60,213 nt of DNA from Oscillospiraceae bacterium (GTDB lineage: Bacteria > Bacillota > Clostridia > Oscillospirales > Acutalibacteraceae). Shown one piece after another: positions 8,579 through 17,900 of the stretch (the stretch's first letter is position 1; each line of letters opens with the position of its first letter). Under the pieces are notes generated by a model, which saw only the letters and a program-made list of their open reading frames with translations, had not been told where the DNA came from and searched no databases. A program made the translations under genes and the position numbers. The DNA is taken from positions 1-60,213 of the forward strand of contig SVPJ01000007.1 in NCBI GenBank assembly GCA_015065885.1, given 5' to 3'.

Positions 8579-10684
8579 ATGTTTCAAAATGTTACGTTGG
8601 AAATGAGCTTAAAACCCTTCAAACAAACGGACGAGACGTATATCCGTTCCGTCTGCGCCCGCGTTTTTGAACAGTGGCGGCCGTTGCTCAAGCATCGAAA
8701 GACCGTCTCGGTCATGCTGTGGGTGGGGGACGGCAGTGAATTGCTCGATTACAGCGGCGACAGGTACAAGGCGTTTGAGTGGTGCCGTTTTCTCGGCACG
8801 GCGAATCTGCCGATGTTGGAGGACGGTGCCCCGCGCGAAACCTCCTTGCATCACCGCAAGCAGGACTATATGACACACGCGCCCGTGATGACCTACGACG
8901 TGCTGCACCGCATCGTCACTTGCTTAAAAGAGGAGGGGCGCAAAGCCTTCCCCGAGGCGGTCGTGCGTGTGGGCGAGACTTTCGATATCGGGCCTGAGTT
9001 TGCCGTTTCGGATTTCAAATACCGCCGTCATACCGAAATCACGTCGGGGGCAACGCTCGACCGTTTCGGGTTTGTGGATGCGACCGCCACGTTGCACGCG
9101 GATGACTACCCGTATGCCGCCTATCCCGACGGTATTCCCGAAGGTACACCGTTCGGCACCTTCCTCGGTAAACAGGCGGAGGTGTTCTTGCGGGATATGG
9201 GGTTCGATTATCTCTGGCTGTCGAACGGCTTGGGCTTCAGCGCCGACCCCTGGGACAAGACGGGTAAGATCTTCGACGGCGAGCGGTATTATCCCGAAAA
9301 ACTGAAAAAGACCAAAGCGAGCGTGTTCGCCTTTTGGAAACTGTTCCGTGCGGAATGCTCCTTCCCGCTTGAGACACGCGGTACAAACAACTCGGTCGGT
9401 ATCGACTACGCGAGCGACGGCGTGCCGCTGAACGACATCTACACCGCCGATCTCGACATCACGGCACCGCCGAATTCGCCGTGGGCGGCACTCAACGACA
9501 ACTACGGTCTTGAAATCATGGGGCATATGACCCGTATTTGCGAATTACCGAGCGAGCGGTTTCCGTTCCGCTATTATATCCACGATCCGTGGTGGGTAAA
9601 TTCCCCGTGGTACGACCGTTACGACGGCTCACCGTGCGATATCTATCTGCCGATGGCGATCTCCCGTATCAATGCGGCAGGGGAGGTGGAAACGGCGAAC
9701 TCGCTGAACATCCTCTCCATTGATAACGCGTTCGGGGATATGCCTGCCGCGTGTGTGAACGAGCCGTTGCCGCACCTTTTAAAGGCAGAGAAAGACGCCG
9801 CCGACACGGTGGCACCGTTTGTGTGGGTATACCCGATGCGCGAATATACCACCACCGAGGATGCCGCTCTTCTGCGGGAGATGAATCTGGGGGACCGCTA
9901 TATCTGCGATGCGATCAACGACGGTTTGCCGCTGTGCTGTGTGGTGTCGACCGACAATTTTCTGAAACATACCGCATCGCTCTATCAGAACAGCGTTTTG
10001 ATCTCGCCCGTCCCCGAAAATCCCGCTGTTCTCGCAAAACTCTCCCGCACGGGTCATGGTGTGGTCGTGTACGGTACGCGGGAGAAACTGGCGTCTTTGC
10101 CGGCGGATTTTTCGTGCGTGCGTGTGGCGGTGGAGGGCGAGGGCGCATCCCTGCGCGAAGCACTGGCGCCGTTCGGCTACCGCATTACGTTTTCGAAGAA
10201 AGACCCGTCCGCCAAACCGCCCACGATGGCGGTCGCCCGACGGGAGAACGGCTGGTTCTTTTCGGTATACAACGCGAACACCACGACCGAGGCACAGTTT
10301 GGCTTCCCGCAGGGGGCGCCCGTGCTGTGCGGGGCGGAAACGGAGATGCAAAACGGTATGTCCTCCTATCGCTTCAGCCGTGGGGAGCACCGCGAATGCC
10401 GCGTGTTTGTTGAACAGACGAGCGGCGTGATCTCCTGCCGTGAAGCACCGCCCGTGAACGCGCGTTTTCGCCGTGCGATCAAACTTACGGGTCTGTCGGA
10501 TGCGACCGTGCGCCTGTTCCCCGAAGCAGGATGTACTGCGGCGGTGTCGATTGCAGGCGGCACCGACGATACCCCCGTGTTCGATACGCGCTTCACACGC
10601 GTCGAAGACGATGCGTGCGGTGTGTATCTCGAAGGAAAACACATCAGCGGGAATATCTATTTTTTGATGGAACGCAAAGTATAA
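8579..10684 (+). CDS. Uncharacterised 701-residue protein linked to sugar isomerase
   Basis: Large soluble protein without signal peptide or membrane helix. I do not recognise a named family. The first 450 residues have the look of a barrel enzyme acting on sugars: GFDYLWLSNGLGFSADPW, FPLETRGTNNSVGIDYAS, FRYYIHDPWWVNSPWYDRYD and SLNILSIDNAFGDMP are rich in aromatic and acidic residues. The last 200 residues seem to hold beta-rich domains. It begins 3 bases after the isomerase stop, so translation is probably coupled, and a terminator follows. Its constant partnership with the isomerase would point to the same sugar pathway, either as a phosphorylase or hydrolase releasing that sugar or as another catabolic step. 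This is inference only. Confidence 0.6.
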   Translation: MFQNVTLEMSLKPFKQTDETYIRSVCARVFEQWRPLLKHRKTVSVMLWVGDGSELLDYSGDRYKAFEWCRFLGTANLPMLEDGAPRETSLHHRKQDYMTHAPVMTYDVLHRIVTCLKEEGRKAFPEAVVRVGETFDIGPEFAVSDFKYRRHTEITSGATLDRFGFVDATATLHADDYPYAAYPDGIPEGTPFGTFLGKQAEVFLRDMGFDYLWLSNGLGFSADPWDKTGKIFDGERYYPEKLKKTKASVFAFWKLFRAECSFPLETRGTNNSVGIDYASDGVPLNDIYTADLDITAPPNSPWAALNDNYGLEIMGHMTRICELPSERFPFRYYIHDPWWVNSPWYDRYDGSPCDIYLPMAISRINAAGEVETANSLNILSIDNAFGDMPAACVNEPLPHLLKAEKDAADTVAPFVWVYPMREYTTTEDAALLREMNLGDRYICDAINDGLPLCCVVSTDNFLKHTASLYQNSVLISPVPENPAVLAKLSRTGHGVVVYGTREKLASLPADFSCVRVAVEGEGASLREALAPFGYRITFSKKDPSAKPPTMAVARRENGWFFSVYNANTTTEAQFGFPQGAPVLCGAETEMQNGMSSYRFSRGEHRECRVFVEQTSGVISCREAPPVNARFRRAIKLTGLSDATVRLFPEAGCTAAVSIAGGTDDTPVFDTRFTRVEDDACGVYLEGKHISGNIYFLMERKV

Positions 10685-10696
10685 ACAAACGTGAAT

Positions 10697-10737
10697 AAAG
10701 CACCCGCTCTCTTGCCTTGAAGAGAGCGGGTGCTTTT
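10697..10737. terminator. Bidirectional terminator
   Basis: AAAGCACCCGCTCTCT (10697-10712) pairs with AGAGAGCGGGTGCTTT (10721-10736), a 16-bp stem between convergent genes. Confidence 0.9.
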
Positions 10738-10741
10738 CTGT

Positions 10742-11158
10742 TTAATACATCCCGTGCTTGGACATATATTGATAGATCATTTCGCCGTGCTTTTGCTCGT
10801 CGGATTGAATCTGATTCAACTTCTGGCGCACCGCCGTATCGCTGAATTCGAAAATGCACACGTCGTAGACCGACGACACGTGCTTTTCCATACTCAGCGC
10901 GTCCTGACAGAGAAACTTGTCCTGATTGCCGCACCCACTGCTTTCGGGTACGGGGGCGGTAGCGGCAGGGGAGGTCTCGCCGAGCCAACCGTTCACGGTG
11001 GAAAGGTGCTGTTGCTCGGTCGAGCGAATGGTGGTAAACAGATTTTTAAGCTCTCCGTCACACGCATCGGCGGCGTATTTACCGTACTTTTCGATGCAAA
11101 GTTCCTCTTGCGATTTCAAGTCTTTCAGCAGGGTGGTCTCTTTTTGCGTAAAGGTCAT
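10742..11158 (-). CDS. CotF-like spore coat protein
   Basis: 138-residue protein with the two-part helical, ferritin-like arrangement of coat protein F: FTQKETTLLKDLKSQEELCI near the N-terminus, an internal Pro/Gly-rich hinge (about residues 60-78) and a second helical pair starting near QDALSMEKHVSSVYD. CotF-family proteins are parts of the spore coat or small ferritin-like proteins of spore formers. The start has an AAGGAGAGAG site. It stands alone on the minus strand, and the divergent two-component system begins 116 bases away. It supports an endospore-forming host. Confidence 0.8.
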   Translation of the reverse strand: MTFTQKETTLLKDLKSQEELCIEKYGKYAADACDGELKNLFTTIRSTEQQHLSTVNGWLGETSPAATAPVPESSGCGNQDKFLCQDALSMEKHVSSVYDVCIFEFSDTAVRQKLNQIQSDEQKHGEMIYQYMSKHGMY

Positions 11159-11274
11159 ATCACTCTCTCCTTTTTTCGGTTTATTCCAGTATGTCCCTGC
11201 CGCGCGCTTCTATTCACAATTTGTGGTAGATTTTTGAGATGCCGCGTGTTATACTGAATGCGAGGTGAGATGGA

Positions 11275-11946
11275 ATGATGACCATTTTGTTGGTAGAGGA
11301 CGATAAAAACATCGTGTCCCATTTGTCGGCGTTTTTGGCGGGCGAAGGGTTTGCGGTACACAGTGCCGCAGGGCAAAGCGACGCGCTGGGGATGCTTGCG
11401 GAACACGCGGTGGATCTCGTGTTGCTCGACGTATCGCTGGCGGACGGCAACGGGTTTGCCACCTGTCGCGCCGTCAAGTCCGAATACGGTCTGCCGGTGA
11501 TCTTTCTCACCGCATCGGACGACGAATTTTCCACCGTCACGGGATTTGAACTCGGTGCAGACGACTATATCGCGAAACCGTTCCGTCCGCGGGAGTTGGT
11601 CAGCCGTATTAAAAACATTCTGCGCCTCACCAAAAGCGGCGGCGGGGTGGTGCATCTCGGCAACGTAACGGTGGACACCGTGAAAGGCACCGCCCAAAAA
11701 GACGGGCGCGACCTGTTTCTCTCTGCGCTCGAATACCGCTTACTGCTCGTATTTTTGAACAATCGCGGGCATCTGCTCTCCCGCGCACAACTGCTGGATG
11801 CGCTGTGGGATGCGGCAGGGGAGTTCGTGAACGATAACACACTGACCGTGTACATCAAACGTCTGCGCGAGAAGATCGAGGACGATCCGCAGTCGCCGAC
11901 GCTGATCAAAACGGTACGCGGTCTGGGCTATAAGGTGGACGTATGA
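11275..11946 (+). CDS. OmpR-type response regulator (Bce-like module)
   Basis: 223-residue response regulator. The receiver domain has the acidic pocket EDD (residues 8-10), phospho-acceptor Asp52 in LVLLDVSLADGNG, and the conserved Lys in YIAKPF. The C-terminal winged helix (about 125-223) ends in TVRGLGYKVDV, as in OmpR/PhoB regulators. The histidine kinase start overlaps its stop (ATGA). By neighbourhood it is the regulator of the ABC transporter at 13027-16358, and the inverted repeat at 12943-12964 is the candidate operator. Confidence 0.92.
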   Translation: MMTILLVEDDKNIVSHLSAFLAGEGFAVHSAAGQSDALGMLAEHAVDLVLLDVSLADGNGFATCRAVKSEYGLPVIFLTASDDEFSTVTGFELGADDYIAKPFRPRELVSRIKNILRLTKSGGGVVHLGNVTVDTVKGTAQKDGRDLFLSALEYRLLLVFLNNRGHLLSRAQLLDALWDAAGEFVNDNTLTVYIKRLREKIEDDPQSPTLIKTVRGLGYKVDV

Positions 11947-12944
11947 TGCGCTGGATGAGAAATCGTGAGATACGAAACGCGTTGTTGTGGCTGTGTTTGC
12001 TGTGCGGCGGCTTCACGATGGCAGCGTTTTGGTGGTATGCACCGTTCGGTTGGTTTGTTCTCGCGTTGTCGGTACTCTTTCTTTTGCTGTATAGCGTTAC
12101 AACTTTACAGCGATATCGGAGAATAGCCGCCCTATCGGAAGAGATCGACCGTGTGTTACACGGCACCGAAATTGCCTTTTCGCCCGACGGATACGCCGAA
12201 GGCGAGCTTGGCGTGTTGCAAAGCGAATTGCAGAAAATGACCGTGCGCCTGCGCGAACAACAGCATCTTTTGCAAAACGACAAAGTACAACTGGCGGACG
12301 CGATAGCGGACATTTCGCATCAGATACGCACGCCGCTTACCGCGGTCAATCTGCTCGTACAACTGCTGGGCGAGGAACAAAACGGCGAACGGCGTGCAGA
12401 ACTGACCCGCGAATTGCTGTCTTTGCTTTCCCGCATGGATTGGCTGATCACGACGCTGTTAAAAATGTCCCGTCTGGACGCGGGAACGGTCAAGTTTCAA
12501 TGTGAAGCGATATCCCTTGACACCCTTGTGCGCCGCGCCGTTGCTCCGCTGGCGGTCACCACCGAATTGCGCGGACAGACGGTGACGGTAGAAGCACGGG
12601 GGCAGTTTTTTGGTGATGCGGCATGGACGGGTGAAGCGCTCGTCAACATCGTCAAAAACTGCACCGAGCATACGCCCGCGGGCGGCAGCATCGTTATTAC
12701 CGCGTTCGAAAACGCGTTGTATACGGAAATTCGCGTGCAGGACAGCGGCGGTGGTATTGCCGCGGAGGATCTGCCGCATATTTTCGAACGCTTTTACAAA
12801 GGGAAGAACGCGAAAGAGCAGAGTTTCGGCGTGGGATTGGCGTTGGCGCGCCGTATCGTTACTGCGCAAAACGGCACGCTGACGGCAGAAAACGTCACGG
12901 GCGGGGCCGTCTTTACCATGCGTTTTTACAAAAGTGTGGTCTAA
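11943..12944 (+). CDS. Intramembrane-sensing histidine kinase (BceS-like)
   Basis: 333-residue sensor kinase. Two transmembrane helices (about residues 13-31 and 36-54) are separated by only a few residues (YAPFG), so there is no extracellular sensor domain. This is the layout of BceS-type kinases, which sense through their partner ABC transporter. The H-box is SHQIRTPLTAV (His126); the N-box NIVKNCTEHTP and the G-boxes DSGGGIAAEDLPHIFERF and FGVGLALARRIV are intact. It overlaps the response regulator by 4 bases. Confidence 0.9.
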   Translation: MMRWMRNREIRNALLWLCLLCGGFTMAAFWWYAPFGWFVLALSVLFLLLYSVTTLQRYRRIAALSEEIDRVLHGTEIAFSPDGYAEGELGVLQSELQKMTVRLREQQHLLQNDKVQLADAIADISHQIRTPLTAVNLLVQLLGEEQNGERRAELTRELLSLLSRMDWLITTLLKMSRLDAGTVKFQCEAISLDTLVRRAVAPLAVTTELRGQTVTVEARGQFFGDAAWTGEALVNIVKNCTEHTPAGGSIVITAFENALYTEIRVQDSGGGIAAEDLPHIFERFYKGKNAKEQSFGVGLALARRIVTAQNGTLTAENVTGGAVFTMRFYKSVV

Positions 12945-12994
12945 AGTGACGAATCTGTCACTTTACTGTCACCGCCGTGTCATCTTCGTATGAT
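12943..12994 (+). promoter_or_regulatory. Operator/promoter of the Bce-like ABC transporter
   Basis: A perfect inverted repeat AAAGTGAC (12943-12950), 6-bp spacer, GTCACTTT (12957-12964) is followed by further half sites GTCAC (12968-12972) and GTGTCA (12977-12982), then a TATGAT -10 at 12989-12994 with no good -35. The layout suits activation by the upstream response regulator. Its first bases overlap the kinase stop. Confidence 0.6.
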
Positions 12995-13026
12995 ACGATG
13001 TCCGTAACAAACGAAGGAGGTACACG

Positions 13027-13710
13027 ATGGAGATCTTACGCGTAGAACATCTTTCCAAGATTTACGGTAAAGGTGAAAACCGGGTCAAAGCCCTGGATGA
13101 CGTGTCCTTTTCGGTGGAGAAAGGACAGTTTGTTGCCATCATCGGCCCGTCGGGGTCGGGAAAATCCACCTTGTTGCACATTTTAGGCGGTGTGGACCGT
13201 CCCACGTCGGGCAAGGTGTTTGTAGACGGCTGTGACGTGTATGCACAAAACGAGGAGCAGTTGGCGATCTTTCGCCGCCGTCAAGTGGGGCTTATTTATC
13301 AATTTTACAACCTGATCCCCGTTTTGAACGTGACCGAAAACATCACCCTGCCCGTGCTGATGGATGGGCGGCAAGTCAACCCCGAACGGCTTTCCGAATT
13401 GCTCGCCACGCTGAAACTGAACGGACGCGAGCATCATCTGCCCAACGAGCTTTCGGGTGGACAGCAGCAACGCGTATCCATCGGGCGGGCGCTCATCAAC
13501 GCTCCCGCGGTGGTGTTGGCGGACGAGCCGACGGGCAATCTGGATTCGCAAAACAGCCGCGAGATCGTGGAACTGTTGAAAGCGTCCAACCGAAAGTACC
13601 GCCAGACCTTGATCGTCATTACCCACGACGAAAGCATTGCTTTAACGGCGGACCGCATTTTGGCGATCGAAGACGGACGTATCACGCGGGATGAGGTGAT
13701 CCGCCCGTGA
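13027..13710 (+). CDS. ABC transporter ATP-binding protein (BceA-like)
   Basis: 227-residue ATPase of the MacB/LolD/BceA class. Walker A is GPSGSGKST (near residue 40), the signature is LSGGQQQR, and Walker B is VLADEPTGNLD; a Q-loop lies in YQFYNLIP. Start ATG has GGAGG upstream. Its stop overlaps the permease start (4 bases). With the permease and the BceS-like kinase it probably makes a detoxification and sensing complex for peptide antibiotics that act on lipid II-cycle intermediates. Confidence 0.93.
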   Translation: MEILRVEHLSKIYGKGENRVKALDDVSFSVEKGQFVAIIGPSGSGKSTLLHILGGVDRPTSGKVFVDGCDVYAQNEEQLAIFRRRQVGLIYQFYNLIPVLNVTENITLPVLMDGRQVNPERLSELLATLKLNGREHHLPNELSGGQQQRVSIGRALINAPAVVLADEPTGNLDSQNSREIVELLKASNRKYRQTLIVITHDESIALTADRILAIEDGRITRDEVIRP

Positions 13711-16358
13711 ACGTGTTTCATAAAGTGACGTTACAGTCGCTCAAAAAGAACCCCACCCGCACGGTAGTCACGGTTATTGGTATCGTACTGTCTGCCGCGA
13801 TGATCTGCGCCGTCACGACCTTTGCATCGAGTATGCGACGCTTTGCCTACGACAACGCCGTCTATTCCGACGGCGATTGGCACGCATCTGCGCTTGGTAT
13901 CACGGCAGAGGAGTGGGATACTCTCAGCGAAAACGAACAACTGGAAAGTGCCGTGTGGAGTGAGAATATCGGATACGCCGTGCTGGACGGCGGTATCAAC
14001 GAATACAAACCCTACGTCTGCTTGACGGGGGTGTCGGAAGGCTTTTTTGACCGTATGCCGGTACATCTCACAGCGGGGCGCCTGCCGCAAACGGCAGGTG
14101 AAGTGTTGTTACCCTCGCACGTGGCATCCAACGGCGGCGTGCGTTATGCAGTGGGAGATACGCTTATGCTGTCACTCGGTGAGCGGCAATACGATGGGGT
14201 CACACTGACCCAGCAAAACCCGTTTATTGCCGAAGAAGACGGTGCAGCGGGCGAGACCTTCGTCCCGAACGGTGCGAACTGTACCGTGACGGTGGTGGGC
14301 TTTTACGAGCGACCCTCGTTTGAGGAGTACACCGCTCCCGGATACACCGTGCTGACGGTGGCGGAAGGGAAGACTGCCGCCGTGCGGGATGTATATTATA
14401 AAATCCGTAAACCAAAAACGGTGTACACCTTTGTGGAAACCGTCGGGCTTGCGGGAGAGGTCAATTCCGACGTGCTGATGTACACGGGTATTTCGCGATA
14501 CAGTGCGTTTTCTACGGTGCTGTACAGCCTTGCTGTCATCGTCATCGTGCTTATCATGTTCGGGTCGGTGTCGCTCATTTACAACGCCTTTTCCATTTCG
14601 GTGGCGGAGCGCACCCGACAGTTCGGCCTGCTCTCTTCGATCGGTGCCACCAAAAAGCAGTTGCGCGGCACGGTGCTGTTTGAAGCGGCGGCGGTTGCCG
14701 CCGTGGGCATTCCGCTTGGTATCGGGTGCGGCATCGGCGGCATGGCGGTGACCCTCGCGCTTATCGGCAACAAATTTCGCTCCCTCGGGTTTGCGGTGCC
14801 GATGCATATGCACGTGTCGCTCGTCTCGATCGTTGCGGCGGCGGTGGTCGCGATGCTCACCGTACTCATTTCCGCGTGGATCCCCGCGAAACGCGCCACC
14901 AAAGTGAGCGCCGTGGAAGCAATACGTCAAAATCAGGACATCGTCGAAAAGCGGCGGGGACGCAGCACGCCGAAAATCGTTGTAAAGTTGTTCGGCTTGC
15001 CGGGTGCGCTGGCAAGTAAATATTTTCGGCGCAGTCGCAAAAAGTACCGCGCCACGGTGGTCAGCCTGTTTATGAGTGTGGTGCTGTTTATCTCTGCCTC
15101 CGCCTTTTGTTCCTATCTCACCGCTTCGGTGGAAGGCGGGTTTGAGACCTTCGGCTTCGATATCCGCTATCAACCCGATGCCGACAGTCCGTTGCCCATC
15201 GACGTGCTGACCGATACGTTGCGGGATATGTCTCTCGTGAACGAAGCGGTGTACGTGAACGGTATGCTGATGCAAAGTACCGTCGATGAAACGGTACTGA
15301 CCGATAGGTATAAAGCGAATAACCTTTACACTTCAAAAGTATCCAACGAGGTGAACGTTTACACGTATTTCGTAGAGGATGCGGAATATCGCACTTTTTT
15401 AGAGCAAAACGGCTTATCGCCCGCGACGTATATGGACCCCGACTCACCGCTTGGTGTAGCGATCGACGATAACGTGATGTTTGATCGGAGCGAAGAACGC
15501 TACGTGACCATGCGGGTGTTGAAAGATACACACGGTGAGTTTGTAGCGGAGTTTATAAAAGAGCCCGAAGGCTATCACACGTGGGAGATGTATTATGACG
15601 AAGACGGACGGCGTATCGTGCGGTATATCCGTCCGGGCGAGCCGCCGGAATATCTGGAGATGCCGTACGAAGAAGCGGCGGTCGCGGTAACAGCCCCCTT
15701 TGGTACGGTACTGTACGAGCGTCCGTATTTTGTGGATACCACCCCTGACCTTCTGTTGCTGTATCCCTACAGTGCAATAGACGCTCTCCTTGTGCAGGGG
15801 GTCGCGGCAGATGTACCGCAGGTGATGATGAAGGCGGACGACCACGCCGCCGCCTGCACCGCTATTCGTAATTATTTGGCGGAACAGGGGCTTTCGGAAG
15901 CGGGACTCGAAGACTACGCCGTGCAAGCGGAGAATAACCGCAATACCATATTGATCATTCGCGTGTTCTCCTATGGCTTTATTGTGCTGATCTCGCTGAT
16001 CGCCGCGGCAAACGTGTTCAACACCATCTCCACCAACATCGCTTTGCGCCGCCGTGAACTGGCGATGCTGCGCTCGGTGGGGATGACCCAAAAAGGATTT
16101 CGGCAGATGATGAACTACGAATGTCTCTTGTACGGCGGCAAGGCACTTTTGTGGGGGTTGCCCGCCGCGTTTGGTGTGACGTATCTTATTCATTTGGCGA
16201 TCAACCAAGGGTATGAAACCGCCTTTCAACTGCCGTGGGGGGCGGTCGCTATCGCGGTGTGCAGCGTTTTTTTGGTGGTGTTTGTGACTATGGTGTACGC
16301 CATGCAAAAGATCCGCCGCGAAAATCCCATTGATGCGCTTAGAAACGAGAATATGTGA
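13707..16358 (+). CDS. FtsX-type ABC permease (BceB-like role)
   Basis: 883-residue permease: an N-terminal membrane helix, a large extracellular region (about residues 45-265), three helices around residues 270-400 with the FtsX signature (FGLLSSIGATKKQLRGTVLF), a second helix near 445-465, a second large extracellular region (about 470-745), and a final three-helix FtsX block (LRRRELAMLRSVGMTQKGF). It is larger than BceB (about 650 residues) and looks like two FtsX modules. It likely partners with the ATPase at 13027. Its stop overlaps the next gene's upstream region, so the SanA-like gene is in the same operon. Confidence 0.9.
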   Translation: MNVFHKVTLQSLKKNPTRTVVTVIGIVLSAAMICAVTTFASSMRRFAYDNAVYSDGDWHASALGITAEEWDTLSENEQLESAVWSENIGYAVLDGGINEYKPYVCLTGVSEGFFDRMPVHLTAGRLPQTAGEVLLPSHVASNGGVRYAVGDTLMLSLGERQYDGVTLTQQNPFIAEEDGAAGETFVPNGANCTVTVVGFYERPSFEEYTAPGYTVLTVAEGKTAAVRDVYYKIRKPKTVYTFVETVGLAGEVNSDVLMYTGISRYSAFSTVLYSLAVIVIVLIMFGSVSLIYNAFSISVAERTRQFGLLSSIGATKKQLRGTVLFEAAAVAAVGIPLGIGCGIGGMAVTLALIGNKFRSLGFAVPMHMHVSLVSIVAAAVVAMLTVLISAWIPAKRATKVSAVEAIRQNQDIVEKRRGRSTPKIVVKLFGLPGALASKYFRRSRKKYRATVVSLFMSVVLFISASAFCSYLTASVEGGFETFGFDIRYQPDADSPLPIDVLTDTLRDMSLVNEAVYVNGMLMQSTVDETVLTDRYKANNLYTSKVSNEVNVYTYFVEDAEYRTFLEQNGLSPATYMDPDSPLGVAIDDNVMFDRSEERYVTMRVLKDTHGEFVAEFIKEPEGYHTWEMYYDEDGRRIVRYIRPGEPPEYLEMPYEEAAVAVTAPFGTVLYERPYFVDTTPDLLLLYPYSAIDALLVQGVAADVPQVMMKADDHAAACTAIRNYLAEQGLSEAGLEDYAVQAENNRNTILIIRVFSYGFIVLISLIAAANVFNTISTNIALRRRELAMLRSVGMTQKGFRQMMNYECLLYGGKALLWGLPAAFGVTYLIHLAINQGYETAFQLPWGAVAIAVCSVFLVVFVTMVYAMQKIRRENPIDALRNENM

Positions 16359-16372
16359 AAAGAGGAATGACG

Positions 16373-17047
16373 ATGAAACGAAAGACCGTGCGGTTGTTGC
16401 TGACCGCCGTGGGGTGCATTGTCGCTGTGACGGCGGTTGCCGTGTTCGGTATCAACGCTCACGTGAAAGCGGTGGGGGCCAAGCGCATTCTCACACCCGA
16501 AGAAGCGGCGGCACTCGACGACGTGGATTGTGTGGTGGTGCTCGGTTGCCTGGTGCGTGAGGACGGCACGCCGAGTGCTATGCTGCGCGACCGATTGCGA
16601 CGCGGTGTGGCGTTGTACGAGGAGGGTGTGGCGCAAAAGATTCTGATGAGCGGTGACCACGGACGCGAGGAGTACAACGAAGTGGAAACCATGAAAGCGT
16701 ACGCCGTCGAAGCGGGGGTGCCGTCTGCTGACGTGTTTATGGATCACGCGGGATTTTCCACCTACGAGAGTATGTACCGCGCACGCGACGTGTTCGGCGC
16801 GAAAAAGATCGTGGTGGTCACGCAGGAATATCACTTGTACCGTGCGTTGTATATCGCCGAACGATTGGGACTCGAAGCATACGGTGTTGCATCGGATTAC
16901 GAGACCTACTACGGACAGGTGAAACGGGATGCGCGGGAGGTACTCGCACGGGTGAAAGACTATTTTACGTCGCGCTTTCAACCCGCGCCAACCTACCTCG
17001 GCGAAGCTATTCCCGTGTCGGGAAACGGAGATGTGACCAACGACTGA
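16373..17047 (+). CDS. SanA/YdcF-like DUF218 protein
   Basis: 224-residue protein with one N-terminal membrane helix (about residues 7-27) and an extracellular DUF218 domain: VVVLGCLVREDGTPSAMLRD, MSGDHGREEYNEVETMKAY and VVVTQEYHLYRALYIA are the family motifs. SanA/ElyC relatives influence envelope integrity and resistance to vancomycin or late peptidoglycan stress. ATG 16373 is preferred over the GTG at 16355 because AGAGGA (16361-16366) is correctly spaced to it. It is the last gene of the Bce-like operon. Confidence 0.85.
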   Translation: MKRKTVRLLLTAVGCIVAVTAVAVFGINAHVKAVGAKRILTPEEAAALDDVDCVVVLGCLVREDGTPSAMLRDRLRRGVALYEEGVAQKILMSGDHGREEYNEVETMKAYAVEAGVPSADVFMDHAGFSTYESMYRARDVFGAKKIVVVTQEYHLYRALYIAERLGLEAYGVASDYETYYGQVKRDAREVLARVKDYFTSRFQPAPTYLGEAIPVSGNGDVTND

Positions 17048-17057
17048 AAAATTTTTC

Positions 17058-17086
17058 TTGTGTTTTTTTGAGTAGTGTGGTATACT
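17058..17086 (+). promoter_or_regulatory. Promoter of the DivIVA-like gene
   Basis: TTGTGT (17058-17063), 17-bp spacer, TATACT (17081-17086). Confidence 0.7.
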
Positions 17087-17129
17087 GGTTAGCGTATAAA
17101 TATATTTTACTAAGGAGAGGAATGGGAGT

Positions 17130-17900
17130 ATGGCTGAAAATTGCGGCTTTCGTTCCAAATTCGGCGGCTTTAATAAGGAAGACGTGTTGACCTATATCAA
17201 CGCGTTGCAGGAAGAGCATAGCCGTGAATTGGCACTGCAACAGCAAGCAGCGACGGCGGAACACGAGGCGTATGAAAAAGCCTTGGCACAAGCCAACGCC
17301 GCACTGGAAGAACAGCACGCCACACTGCTGGCCGAACAGGAAGAGCAGGAAAAACTGCAAGCACTGATCAACGAACAATATGATGCCAACCGTGAGCTCC
17401 GTATTCAGTTGGCAGAGACGGAAGAAGCACGTAAGACCCATGCGGCACTCGTGGCACGTGTGGCGGAACTGGAAGCGGAAAACACGGCGGTGAAGCGGGA
17501 CGCGGCACAGCGAGCGGCGGCGACCGAACAGGAACTGCGGCGTGAACTCGCGGCTTTGCGGACACAAAAGCAGAAGTTGGAAGCGGAAAACCGTCGGTAT
17601 CACGAACTGGTGAACGAGGTCGGTCGCTTCGTGGTGGAAGTGCGCGGTATGGGCGCACGGTATTTGGAAGAGGCGAACGAGCGGTGTTCGGCACGACTGT
17701 CTGCGCTTTCGGGAGCGATCGCGTCTCTCGGTGCGGCGCTGGACGTGGCAGCAAAGGAGTTCTCCGCCGCCGAAGAAGCACTGGAGTCGCAAAACAGCCG
17801 TGCAGAACAGCGGTTGATCGAACTGGCGGAGGAACTGGAACGCTCGGCCGCCGCCGTGGAACAAGCGTCTGCCACGGCAGACGACGGCGACTTTTTTTGA
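17130..17900 (+). CDS. DivIVA-like coiled-coil protein, C-terminus apparently frameshifted
   Basis: 256-residue protein in the zero frame. Residues 8-27 (FRSKFGGFNKEDVLTYINAL) match the N-terminal membrane-curvature segment of DivIVA/GpsB-like proteins, and residues 30-240 are almost continuous Ala/Glu/Gln-rich coiled coil. DivIVA-like proteins organise division sites or poles. The zero frame stops in a run of seven T (17891-17897). If one T is removed, the frame continues to a TAA at 18019-18021 and adds about 38 residues ending in a basic, amphipathic KKTRDWLQKWLARG tail. A real mutation, programmed slippage or sequencing error are all possible. Confidence 0.75.
   Translation: MAENCGFRSKFGGFNKEDVLTYINALQEEHSRELALQQQAATAEHEAYEKALAQANAALEEQHATLLAEQEEQEKLQALINEQYDANRELRIQLAETEEARKTHAALVARVAELEAENTAVKRDAAQRAAATEQELRRELAALRTQKQKLEAENRRYHELVNEVGRFVVEVRGMGARYLEEANERCSARLSALSGAIASLGAALDVAAKEFSAAEEALESQNSRAEQRLIELAEELERSAAAVEQASATADDGDFF

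Noticed and set aside
12943..12964. Intrinsic terminator after the kinase gene
   Set aside because: The stem is only 8 bp with a 6-base spacer and lacks a T tract. Its position upstream of a -10 fits an operator better.
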